A program made the translations under genes and the position numbers. The notes beneath the pieces were generated by a model. That model searched no databases. It was not told the DNA's origin and saw only the letters and a program-made list of their open reading frames with translations. A stretch of 64,000 bases of DNA from Poriferisodalis sp965204125 (GTDB taxonomy: Bacteria; Actinomycetota; Acidimicrobiia; Acidimicrobiales; Poriferisodalaceae): NCBI RefSeq assembly GCF_965204125.1, contig NZ_OZ241968.1, positions 1,302,001 through 1,366,000 of the forward strand, given 5' to 3'. This document shows positions 56,922 through 64,000 of the stretch, piece after piece. Position 1 is the first letter of the stretch; each line of letters opens with the position of its first letter.

Positions 56922-57644
56922 GTGAGTGTGCCCATGAGTGTGCCCATGAGTGTGACGGTCGGCGTCGTCCAATTCCCCGGCACGAACTGCGATCTCGACA
57001 CGCTCGATGCGCTGGCAGATCTCGGGGCACGAACAACGCTGCTGCGCAGTGACGAAACCTCGCTGGGCGGCGTCGACGCCGTCGTCATTCCGGGTGGATT
57101 CGCGCACGGTGACTACTTGCGTACCGGCGCAATCGCCCGCTTCTCGCCGGTCATGGACGCAGTGGCGTCATTCGCGGCTGGCGGAGGTCCCGTGGTCGGC
57201 ATTTGCAACGGATTCCAAGTACTGACCGAGGCAGGTCTGCTGCCAGGAGCATTGCGACCCAATGCCGGGCTTTCCTTCCTGTGCCAGCCGCAGAAACTGA
57301 TGATGGCGTCGGTGAATCATGTATTGGGACATGGGCTGTCGCCGTCGGATGAACTGAGCATTCCCATCAATCATTTTGAGGGGAACTATGTGTGCGATAG
57401 CGCGACATTGCGACGTTTGCGCGAGAACGGTCAAGTGGTGATGCGCTATGTCGGCAATCCCAATGGTTCAGTGGACGACATCGCTGGCATTTGCAACGAA
57501 ACCGGCAATGTGGTGGGTTTGATGCCCCATCCGGAACGGGCGACATCGGAGCTGTTGGGCTCTACCGACGGACGCAAGTTGCTCAAAGCGTTGCTGTATG
57601 CGGCAGCGAGCAGCCGCCAAGCCGCTGGTCACCGCGCCGCATGA
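56922..57644 (+). CDS. purQ: FGAM synthase glutaminase subunit PurQ
   Basis: The 240-residue class I glutamine amidotransferase supplies ammonia to PurL. It has VGVVQFPGTNCDLDTLDALA, VIPGGFAHGDYLRTGAIA, the nucleophile Cys in GICNGFQVL and the catalytic His in MPHPERATSE. A 12-bp tandem repeat gives three in-frame starts (GTG 56922, ATG 56934, ATG 56946), none with a clear ribosome-binding site. From about 57180 the codon usage is noticeably more AT-rich than in neighbours. Confidence 0.93.
   Translation: MSVPMSVPMSVTVGVVQFPGTNCDLDTLDALADLGARTTLLRSDETSLGGVDAVVIPGGFAHGDYLRTGAIARFSPVMDAVASFAAGGGPVVGICNGFQVLTEAGLLPGALRPNAGLSFLCQPQKLMMASVNHVLGHGLSPSDELSIPINHFEGNYVCDSATLRRLRENGQVVMRYVGNPNGSVDDIAGICNETGNVVGLMPHPERATSELLGSTDGRKLLKALLYAAASSRQAAGHRAA
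56924..56954. repeat. 12-bp tandem repeat at the purQ start
   Basis: GAGTGTGCCCAT occurs at 56924-56935 and 56936-56947, then a partial copy. Because the unit is 12 bp, copy-number change keeps frame and only adds or removes MSVP units and start codons. Confidence 0.9.
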
Positions 57645-57704
57645 AGACGCGTCTGTCTGCGATGGCTCTCGTTTCGCTCGCCGAGAGCCGGAGAATCTGA
57701 AGTG

Positions 57705-58106
57705 TCAGCCGCCCCGTGTGATGCCCGCACGGGCCAGCATGTCGGCAGGAACGCCGAATTCTCGCCATGTGGCGTACTGAATTCCCTTGCGCTGCCCGTA
57801 GTTGGCAGCGTGAGTGACAAAGCCCTCTTCGACAGAAGCCATATCGGGCTCGACCTGCAGCGCTTCGATAGCCGCCTCGACATCCCGGCGCTCTTGCATC
57901 AGGAGCAAGCGCTTGATGGGCTTTGCCTCGGCAATCTGCGCATCGATTGCGTCTTTCTTGGCGTTCAGCGACTCCGCACTCTGCTTGCGACCGGGACGAG
58001 GCCGGTGAGTTTCGAGGGCCTCAAGATAGTCCCGCACTGCTGCGGCCTCGATGCGACCCGCGGCAATAGCCGCTTTGTGTTCGTCGGACATGGTTCGTTC
58101 GCTCAT
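57705..58106 (-). CDS. Conserved-looking hypothetical protein antisense in the pur operon
   Basis: From an ATG at 58106 the product has 133 residues. It starts MSERTMSDEHKAAIAAGRIE, with a charged helical part (VRDYLEALETHRPRPGRKQS, then KKDAIDAQIAEAKPIKRLLL and MQERRDVEAAIEALQ). It ends with GQRKGIQYATWREFGVPADM and LARAGI, which looks like a small nucleic-acid-binding helix pair. I recall similar proteins in actinobacteria but cannot name a function. It splits purQ from purL on the opposite strand. Only about 50 bp separate its start from that of purL, and composition is more AT-rich than usual. Confidence 0.65.
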   Translation of the reverse strand: MSERTMSDEHKAAIAAGRIEAAAVRDYLEALETHRPRPGRKQSAESLNAKKDAIDAQIAEAKPIKRLLLMQERRDVEAAIEALQVEPDMASVEEGFVTHAANYGQRKGIQYATWREFGVPADMLARAGITRGG

Positions 58107-58156
58107 GACGTCTGTATAGCACGACGTATTCCAGTATCCAATGAACTTGGGTTGAT

Positions 58157-60487
58157 GTGACTGCAATAGTTTCCGATACAACCAGCATTCATGCGGCACT
58201 TGGCCTGACCGATGACGAATACGGCCGCATTTGCGAGCTCTTGGAGCGTGAACCGAATCATCTCGAACTCGCGATGTATGCGGTGATGTGGTCCGAGCAT
58301 TGCTCGTACAAGTCGTCGCGCCGTCATCTCGCTCGTTTACCCACTGAGGCCCCGTGTGTGCTCGTCGGACCAGGTGAGAACGCCGGTGTTGTCGACGTCG
58401 GCGACGGTATTGCCGTTGCCGTGCGCATCGAGAGCCACAACCATCCCTCGGCCATCGAGCCATATCAAGGCGCGGCAACCGGAGTCGGCGGCATCCTGCG
58501 AGACATCTTCACCATGGGCGCGCGGCCCATTGCGCTCGCCGATCCGCTGCGCGTGGGGCCGCTGGACGAGCCGCGCAGCAACTGGATCGCCGAGGGAATC
58601 GTCAGCGGCATCTCGGGGTATGGCAACAGCGTCGGCGTTCCGACTGTTGCCGGCGAATTCGTGTCGTGCGAGACGTACCGAGACAACCCGCTGGTGAATG
58701 TTGCCGCGCTCGGGATCATGCCGACCGAGCGTCTGGTGCTCGGCCGCGCCACCGAGGTGGGCAGTGCGGCCGTGCTCATGGGCGCGAGCACCGGCCGCGA
58801 CGGCATCGGCGGCGTCAGCGTGCTGGCGTCGGCGGGATTCGACGAGGCCGACGACGATGCCACGAAGCGCCCGAGCGTTCAGGTCGGCGATCCCTTCGAG
58901 GAAAAGCGTCTCATCGAGGCATGCCTGGAACTGCTGGAGGCAGGGCTCGTCAGCGGCATCCAGGATCTCGGCGGCGCCGGTTTGACGTGCGCTGCGAGCG
59001 AGACGGCCTCGCGTGGCGGTACCGGCATGGAGGTGGATGTCAGCGTCGTGCCGCTGCGCCAGCACGGCATGGAACCGTTCGAGATCATGACATCGGAGTC
59101 TCAGGAGCGCATGCTGGCGATTGTCTCGTCAGCCAACGTCGATCGGGTGCTCGAGATCTGTTCACGCTGGGAGGTGAGCTCGACGGTGGTCGGGCGCGTG
59201 ACCAGCGACGGCATGCTGCGCGTGCGCGATGGGGTGGATGGCCCAGTCCTGGCCGAGGTTCCGGCGAGCACGCTGCACGACGACGCGCCGTCGTACGACC
59301 GTCCGATGCGGCCTCCGGCCGATCTGACCCTCCGGCGCAGCGTCGACCCGGCGGCTGATCCCGCCGCGGGCAGCTCCAGCGACTGTGCTGCGGACCTGTT
59401 GGCGATGCTCGCCGACCCGAGCTGGGTGTACCGCCAGTACGACCACCAGCTGTTCCTGAACACGGTGGTCGGCCCGGGCCGCGACGCCACGCTGCTGCGA
59501 CTGCGAGACCCTCGCAACGGCACCCCGACCGGGCGCGGCCTTGCCGTGTCGGTGGACGGCAACCACCGCTGGTGCGATGCCGATCCTCGCTGGGGCACCG
59601 CCATGGTGGTCATCGAGGCGGCGCTGAACCTCGCCTGCGTGGGCGCCGATCCGCTCGCGCTCGTCAACTGCCTCAACTTCGGCAATCCGACGTATCCCGA
59701 GGTCATGTGGCAGCTTTCTGAGGCCATCGACGGCATGGCGGAAGCCTGTGACGCACTCGGCGTGCCCGTCGTGGGCGGCAACGTCAGCCTCTACAACGAG
59801 ACCAACGGCACCAATATCAGCCCGACACCGGTGGTATGCCTGCTCGGTGTGCATCCCGACCTCACTCGCCGGCCGATCGCCGACGAGTTGCCGTCGGGCA
59901 CGGCGCTCATTCTGGTGGGCTCGCCCGGCCCGGCCGTCGGGGACGACACAGGCACCGACACGTCGTCGCGGGGTCCCACGGCGCTGGGCGGCAGCCGGTG
60001 GGCGTGGGAACGTCGTGGCTGCCGCGACGGCGCGCTGCCCGACCTCGACCTCGCGGGCAGCGCCGCAACAGCCCGGTTCGTGGCTGCAGCCGTGCGGGAG
60101 GGTCTCGTGCGGTTCGCGCATGATGTCTCCGACGGTGGCATCGCCGTGGCGATCGCGGAAATGTGCTGTCACGGCGGCACGGGCGTGCAAGCGCGGGTTC
60201 CGTCGCTGGGAGGCCCGTCGCCGGCGGAGCGGGCGCTGTTCGCTGAACCGCCGGGCCGCGTGTTGGTCGCAGTTGAAGCTGACGATGCCGAGCGGCTCGC
60301 GCACGCGGCCTCTGCAGCAGGGCTCGCGAGCCGCTGGCTCGGGCCGTTCGGCGGATCGAGCGTGCAGATCGGGCGCTTCGCAGAACCCGGTATCGACATC
60401 GACGTGGCCCTCGCCGACACGCTGGCCCGCTGGAGCGGTGCCTTGCCCGGAGCGTTCGCACAGCCCGTCGACGGGGAGGCGGCGTGA
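58157..60487 (+). CDS. purL: FGAM synthase subunit PurL
   Basis: The 776-residue small-type PurL starts with GTG. It has MYAVMWSEHCSYKSSRRHLA, GENAGVVDVGDGIAVAVRIE and SHNHPSAIEPYQGAATGVGG, then IQDLGGAGLTCAASETASRG. The second half has LNFGNPTYPEVMWQLSEAID and RFAHDVSDGGIAVAIAEM. It converts FGAR to FGAM with PurS and PurQ. It is somewhat longer than the usual 730-750 residues, mainly through Gly/Asp-rich loops. It overlaps purF by GTGA. Confidence 0.95.
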   Translation: MTAIVSDTTSIHAALGLTDDEYGRICELLEREPNHLELAMYAVMWSEHCSYKSSRRHLARLPTEAPCVLVGPGENAGVVDVGDGIAVAVRIESHNHPSAIEPYQGAATGVGGILRDIFTMGARPIALADPLRVGPLDEPRSNWIAEGIVSGISGYGNSVGVPTVAGEFVSCETYRDNPLVNVAALGIMPTERLVLGRATEVGSAAVLMGASTGRDGIGGVSVLASAGFDEADDDATKRPSVQVGDPFEEKRLIEACLELLEAGLVSGIQDLGGAGLTCAASETASRGGTGMEVDVSVVPLRQHGMEPFEIMTSESQERMLAIVSSANVDRVLEICSRWEVSSTVVGRVTSDGMLRVRDGVDGPVLAEVPASTLHDDAPSYDRPMRPPADLTLRRSVDPAADPAAGSSSDCAADLLAMLADPSWVYRQYDHQLFLNTVVGPGRDATLLRLRDPRNGTPTGRGLAVSVDGNHRWCDADPRWGTAMVVIEAALNLACVGADPLALVNCLNFGNPTYPEVMWQLSEAIDGMAEACDALGVPVVGGNVSLYNETNGTNISPTPVVCLLGVHPDLTRRPIADELPSGTALILVGSPGPAVGDDTGTDTSSRGPTALGGSRWAWERRGCRDGALPDLDLAGSAATARFVAAAVREGLVRFAHDVSDGGIAVAIAEMCCHGGTGVQARVPSLGGPSPAERALFAEPPGRVLVAVEADDAERLAHAASAAGLASRWLGPFGGSSVQIGRFAEPGIDIDVALADTLARWSGALPGAFAQPVDGEAA

Positions 60488-62076
60488 GCGGCACCCCGGC
60501 CGAAGGCGTGGATCTGGTCAAGCCGCGCGAGGCCTGTGGCGTCGTCGGCGTGTACCTGCCGGGCGGGCCCGTGGCCCACCTGAGCTATCTCGGGCTGTAC
60601 GCGCTGCAGCACCGGGGGCAGGAATCGGCCGGCATCGCCGTGTCCGACCGGACCCACATCACGGTCGTGAAGGACATGGGCCTGGTCGCCAGCGCCTTCG
60701 ATGATCGCGTGCTTGCAGGACTCGAAGGCGACCTCGCCATCGGCCACACCCGCTACTCCACCACGGGTTCGAGCTCCTGGCGTGCAGCGCAGCCCTTCTA
60801 CCGGGGGCTTGACGGCACGGAATTCGCGCTCGGTCACAACGGGAACCTCACCAACACGGCCGAGCTGGCAGCCTCCTCGGGGATGCTCGACGGGGTGGTC
60901 ACCAGCGACAGCGACTTGGTGGCCGAGCTGATCGCCCAGCGCATCAACGCCACACCGCAGATCACCCGCACCCGCCCACGCGAGGCCGTCACGGAAGCGC
61001 TCGCAGAGGTACTGCCCAGCCTGCGCGGGGGCTTCACGTTTGTGGTGGCCGACCGCGACCGCCTGATCGGGGTTCGTGATCCGCATGGCATCTGGCCGCT
61101 GTGCCTGGGCCGCTTGGATGTCGACGAGCAAGCGGGTGACGACGCTGGGAGCAGCCAGTCCAGCGGCGGCTGGGTGCTGGCATCGGAGAACCCTGCGCTG
61201 GAGGTGGTCGGCGCGACGTTCGAGCGCGAGATCCAGCCGGGCGAGATGATCGTCATCGACGCAGCCGGGTGCCGCTCGCTGTGGCCCTTTGCAGCCACAT
61301 CGTCAACCGGCGACGGGGCGTCCCCGCACTTGTGCGTCTTCGAGTTCGTGTATTTCTCGCGCCCCGATACCACCTTGGCTGGCCAGAACGTGCATGCGGC
61401 CCGCCAGCGCATGGGCGCCCACTTGGCAACCAACGCGCCGGTCGATGCCGACCTGGTGATGCCTGTTCCCGAGTCGGGCATTCCTGCTGCGCAGGGCTAC
61501 GCACGTGCCAGCGGCATCGCCTACGGCGACGGGCTGGTCAAGAACCGCTACATCGGTCGCACCTTCATCGCTCCGAACCAGCACGTCCGATCGCTGGGTG
61601 TGCGGACCAAGCTGAATCCGATCAGCCCCAACATCGACGGTCGCCGGCTCGTGGTGGTCGACGATTCGATCGTGCGTGGCACCACCACCCGGTCGATCGT
61701 GGAGATGCTGCGCAGCGCCGGCGCTGTCGAGGTGCACCTGCGCATCTCCTCGCCCCCGTACCGCTGGCCGTGCTTCTACGGCATGGACACCGGCACCTCC
61801 GACGAGCTGCTGGCCGCGAATCGCGACCTGGCCGAGATCGAGGCATACCTGGGAGTCGATTCGCTGGCCTACCTGAGCCTGGATCAGCTCGTCGAGGCCA
61901 CCGGCGTGCCTGGCGGCGGGTTCTGTCATGCGTGCCTGACCGGCGAGTATCCGGTGGAGATCGGCGCGGGGGCGCGGGCCGAAGTGTTCGGCAGCGCTGC
62001 CGACGAGCCGAATCGCTCGCTGATCGCGACGGGCAGCGTGCAGCGTGCTGCCGTCGCCGAGTCCGTCGCTGGATGA
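60484..62076 (+). CDS. purF: Amidophosphoribosyltransferase
   Basis: The 530-residue enzyme makes phosphoribosylamine from PRPP and glutamine, the committed step. A short propeptide precedes the catalytic Cys in REACGVVGVYLPGG (about residue 18). It has the glutaminase GHTRYSTTGSSSWRAAQPF and HNGNLTNTAELA, and the PRPP loop RRLVVVDDSIVRGTTTRSIV. Cysteines at CFYGMD and CHACL suggest the [4Fe-4S] type seen in B. subtilis. It overlaps purL and purM. Confidence 0.95.
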   Translation: MSGTPAEGVDLVKPREACGVVGVYLPGGPVAHLSYLGLYALQHRGQESAGIAVSDRTHITVVKDMGLVASAFDDRVLAGLEGDLAIGHTRYSTTGSSSWRAAQPFYRGLDGTEFALGHNGNLTNTAELAASSGMLDGVVTSDSDLVAELIAQRINATPQITRTRPREAVTEALAEVLPSLRGGFTFVVADRDRLIGVRDPHGIWPLCLGRLDVDEQAGDDAGSSQSSGGWVLASENPALEVVGATFEREIQPGEMIVIDAAGCRSLWPFAATSSTGDGASPHLCVFEFVYFSRPDTTLAGQNVHAARQRMGAHLATNAPVDADLVMPVPESGIPAAQGYARASGIAYGDGLVKNRYIGRTFIAPNQHVRSLGVRTKLNPISPNIDGRRLVVVDDSIVRGTTTRSIVEMLRSAGAVEVHLRISSPPYRWPCFYGMDTGTSDELLAANRDLAEIEAYLGVDSLAYLSLDQLVEATGVPGGGFCHACLTGEYPVEIGAGARAEVFGSAADEPNRSLIATGSVQRAAVAESVAG

Positions 62077-63167
62077 CGCCCGCATCTGTGGACCCACCCG
62101 CTGGCGCACTCGAAGCCGGCGATTCCGGGCCGCTGACCTACGAAGCGGCGGGAGTGAGCATCGACGCGGGCGACGAGGCGGTGCGGCGTCTGGCGCCCCA
62201 CGCTCGCAGCACCTACCGGCCTGAGGTGCTGAGCGACATCGGAGCGTTCGGGGCGGTCACGGCCCTGCCGGAGGGCTTCGCCGACCCAGTGCTGGTGAGC
62301 GCGAATGACGGCGCGGGTACCAAGCCCCTCATTGCCGCTGCGCTCGGCCGGTGGGACACGATCGGGATCGACGTGGTGGCCATGTGCGTCGACGACATCG
62401 TCACGCTCGGTGCACAGCCGCTGCTGTTCCACGATCAGATCACCGCAGGACGCCTCGACCCCGACGTCGTCGAGGCGATCGTGACGGGCTTGGCCGCCGG
62501 CTGCCGCAGCGCCGGCTGCGCGCTGGTCGGAGGCGAGCTGGCCGAGCACCCCGATGCGCTCGCTCCCGGCGACTATGACATCGCCGGCTTTGCCGTGGGC
62601 GTGGCCGAACGCGCACGGCTGCGAGGCTCCATCGCAGGCGACGCGACGCTCGTGGGGCTGGCGTCGGGTGGGCTTCGATGCAACGGCTACAGCCTCGCCC
62701 GCCGCGTCCTGCTCGGTGAGACGCCCGAAGCGGCGGTGCTCGGCTCGCCCGCCTGGCCGGGTGCCGATCATTCGCTGGGCGACGAGATGCTGCGACCCTC
62801 GGTCATCTACACCCCCGCGGTGCTAGCGCTCTTCGACGAATGCGGCGCGCTCGGGGCTGCGCACATCACCGGCGGGGGACTGGTGGCGAATGTGGCCCGC
62901 ATGCTCGGCCCCGATGTCGATGCGGTGCTGCGGCGCGGATCCTGGCCGGTGCCCAGGATCTTCGGCCGCATTGCGGATGCCGGCCCGGTCACGCCCGAGG
63001 AGATGGAACGCGTCTTCAACCTCGGCATCGGCATGGTGATTGCCGTGCCCCCGCCGGAGGCCGATGCGGCGGTTGCGGTTGCGCAAGGCGCTGGCCACCA
63101 GGCTTGGGTGATCGGCGAGATCCGCCCGGGCGCGGGCACTGCCCACCTGGTCCAAGCGGGCAGCTAG
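62073..63167 (+). CDS. purM: AIR synthetase
   Basis: The 364-residue enzyme closes FGAM to AIR. It has VLVSANDGAGTKPLIAAALG, GIDVVAMCVDDIVTLGAQPL, ALVGGELAEHPDALAPGDYD and HITGGGLVANVARMLGPDV. The ATG at 62073 overlaps the purF stop by ATGA. It is the last purine gene in the window. Confidence 0.95.
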   Translation: MTPASVDPPAGALEAGDSGPLTYEAAGVSIDAGDEAVRRLAPHARSTYRPEVLSDIGAFGAVTALPEGFADPVLVSANDGAGTKPLIAAALGRWDTIGIDVVAMCVDDIVTLGAQPLLFHDQITAGRLDPDVVEAIVTGLAAGCRSAGCALVGGELAEHPDALAPGDYDIAGFAVGVAERARLRGSIAGDATLVGLASGGLRCNGYSLARRVLLGETPEAAVLGSPAWPGADHSLGDEMLRPSVIYTPAVLALFDECGALGAAHITGGGLVANVARMLGPDVDAVLRRGSWPVPRIFGRIADAGPVTPEEMERVFNLGIGMVIAVPPPEADAAVAVAQGAGHQAWVIGEIRPGAGTAHLVQAGS

Positions 63168-63244
63168 AGCCAAATCGACGGGTCCAGCCCAATACCCTGC
63201 CTGCCCATTATCCGGACAGCGCCCCGGGCGCGCCAGGAGCACCG

Positions 63245-64000
63245 ATGACTGCCACTGCGGGGTCGCGACCCACCGCCGCCTATTCCGCCACGCTCGAAGT
63301 CGAGCTGGCCCACCAGCCGGGCACGCTCGGCCGGCTGTGCACGGCGATCGGCGACGTAGGCGGCAACATCCAGAGCCTCGACGGCTTCACCATCACCCAG
63401 GGCACCCTGCGCCAGCACATCGTGGTGGATGCGTCCAGCGAGCAGCACATCGTTCAGATCTGCGACGCAGTCAACGGGCTCGAAGGCATCACGGTCATCT
63501 CCTCGATGGACCGCACGTTCGAGCTGCACGAGGGCGGCAAGCTCGAGACAGTCACCCGCATCCCGCTGCGCAATGCCGATGACCTCTCCATGGCCTATAC
63601 GCCCGGCGTCGCTCGTGTCTGCCGGGCGATCGCCGATCAGCCCGAGCGTGTACACGACCTGACGATCAAGGGCAACACGGTCGCCATCGTCAGCGACGGC
63701 ACGGCGGTGCTCGGTCTCGGTGACATCGGCCCGGCGGCCGCGATGCCGGTCATGGAGGGCAAGGCGCTGCTGTTCAAGGAATTCGCCGGCGTGGACGCGT
63801 TCCCGATCTGCCTCGACGTCAACGAGCCCGACGAGATCGTGGAGACGGTCATCCGGCTGGCGCCCACCTTCGGCGGCATCAACCTGGAGGACATCGCGGC
63901 ACCCGGGGCCTTCGAGGTCGAGGAAGCGCTGCGGGCCGCGCTCGACATCCCCGTGTTCCACGACGACCAGCACGGCACCGCAGTGGTCGCGCTGGCTGCG
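63245..64000 (+). CDS. Malic enzyme with N-terminal ACT domain (partial)
   Basis: The frame from an ATG at 63245, with AGGAG upstream, runs 252 codons to the window edge. Residues about 15-90 are an ACT domain (YSATLEVELAHQPGTLGRLC), a typical allosteric ligand-binding unit. Malic enzyme follows: LSMAYTPGVARVCRAIADQP, VAIVSDGTAVLGLGDIGPAA, MEGKALLFKEFAGVDAFPI, GGINLEDIAAPGAFEVEEAL and IPVFHDDQHGTAVVALA. The enzyme decarboxylates malate to pyruvate with NAD(P). The NAD-binding domain lies beyond the window. Confidence 0.92.
   Translation, partial: MTATAGSRPTAAYSATLEVELAHQPGTLGRLCTAIGDVGGNIQSLDGFTITQGTLRQHIVVDASSEQHIVQICDAVNGLEGITVISSMDRTFELHEGGKLETVTRIPLRNADDLSMAYTPGVARVCRAIADQPERVHDLTIKGNTVAIVSDGTAVLGLGDIGPAAAMPVMEGKALLFKEFAGVDAFPICLDVNEPDEIVETVIRLAPTFGGINLEDIAAPGAFEVEEALRAALDIPVFHDDQHGTAVVALAA

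Overview
The window is high-GC DNA around a chromosomal replication origin. Gene content and order point to an actinobacterium, most likely of the Acidimicrobiia type. The supporting marks are actinobacterial DnaA boxes (TTGTCCACA), a mycothiol-dependent maleylpyruvate-isomerase-family protein, DUF3566 next to gyrA, DUF5318, CarD, an EtfD-like FeS oxidoreductase, PurSQL-type FGAM synthase, and an order resembling mycobacteria (pcnA - murJ - trxB - trxA - cwlM - parB - parA - rsmG - jag - yidC - yidD - rnpA - rpmH - dnaA - dnaN - recF - gyrB - gyrA). All assignments come from reading the sequence; no database search was run.

Layout. 0-3.5 kb: the 5' end of lgt, a mycothiol-type enzyme, an NAD(P)-binding oxidoreductase, a 45-residue membrane protein, tRNA-Ile(GAT), DUF3566 and a TadE-like protein. 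3.5-12.6 kb: the leftward replication block gyrA, gyrB, dciA, recF, dnaN, oriC, dnaA. 13.0-15.6 kb: rpmH, rnpA, yidD, yidC and a gene holding only the Jag N-terminal domain. 15.6-18.8 kb: a divergent pair, a GPP34-cytochrome P450 fusion and a Rieske oxygenase, separating that domain from the KH-R3H half of Jag at 18.8 kb. 19.3-21.9 kb: rsmG (inverted), parS, parA, parB. 22-31.3 kb: a leftward block of cwlM, trxA, trxB, a membrane protein, a pseudokinase, degV, murJ, carD, DUF5318 and the CCA-adding enzyme. 31.4-37.6 kb: a class A PBP-like protein with degenerate motifs, rpsF-ssb-rpsR-rplI, dnaB, a small membrane protein, tRNA-Gly(CCC) and dcd. 37.6-40.4 kb: an accessory island with an orphan protein, an HNH endonuclease, an AAA-type ATPase and a 10-bp-phased repeat array. 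40.5-44.4 kb: etfD-like oxidoreductase, a cNMP-binding protein, PII and gpmA. 44.5-51 kb: heat-shock cluster dnaK-grpE-dnaJ-hspR-clpB. 51-63.2 kb: a purine cluster purA-D-E-B-C-S-Q-(antisense hypothetical)-L-F-M. The window ends inside an ACT-domain malic enzyme.

How the genes work together. Initiation (DnaA, DnaN, DnaB, DciA, gyrase), segregation (ParAB-parS) and membrane-protein biogenesis (RnpA, YidD, YidC, Jag) cluster around oriC. CwlM, MurJ and the separate pseudokinase recall the mycobacterial peptidoglycan-control system, in which MurJ and the pseudokinase are one protein. The purine genes cover most of the route from PRPP to AMP. The main novelty candidates are the jag locus interrupted by the P450/Rieske cassette, the GPP34-P450 fusion, the phased array upstream of the ATPase, two genes that seem to start at CTG inside CTGA overlaps, and a dispersed intergenic repeat.
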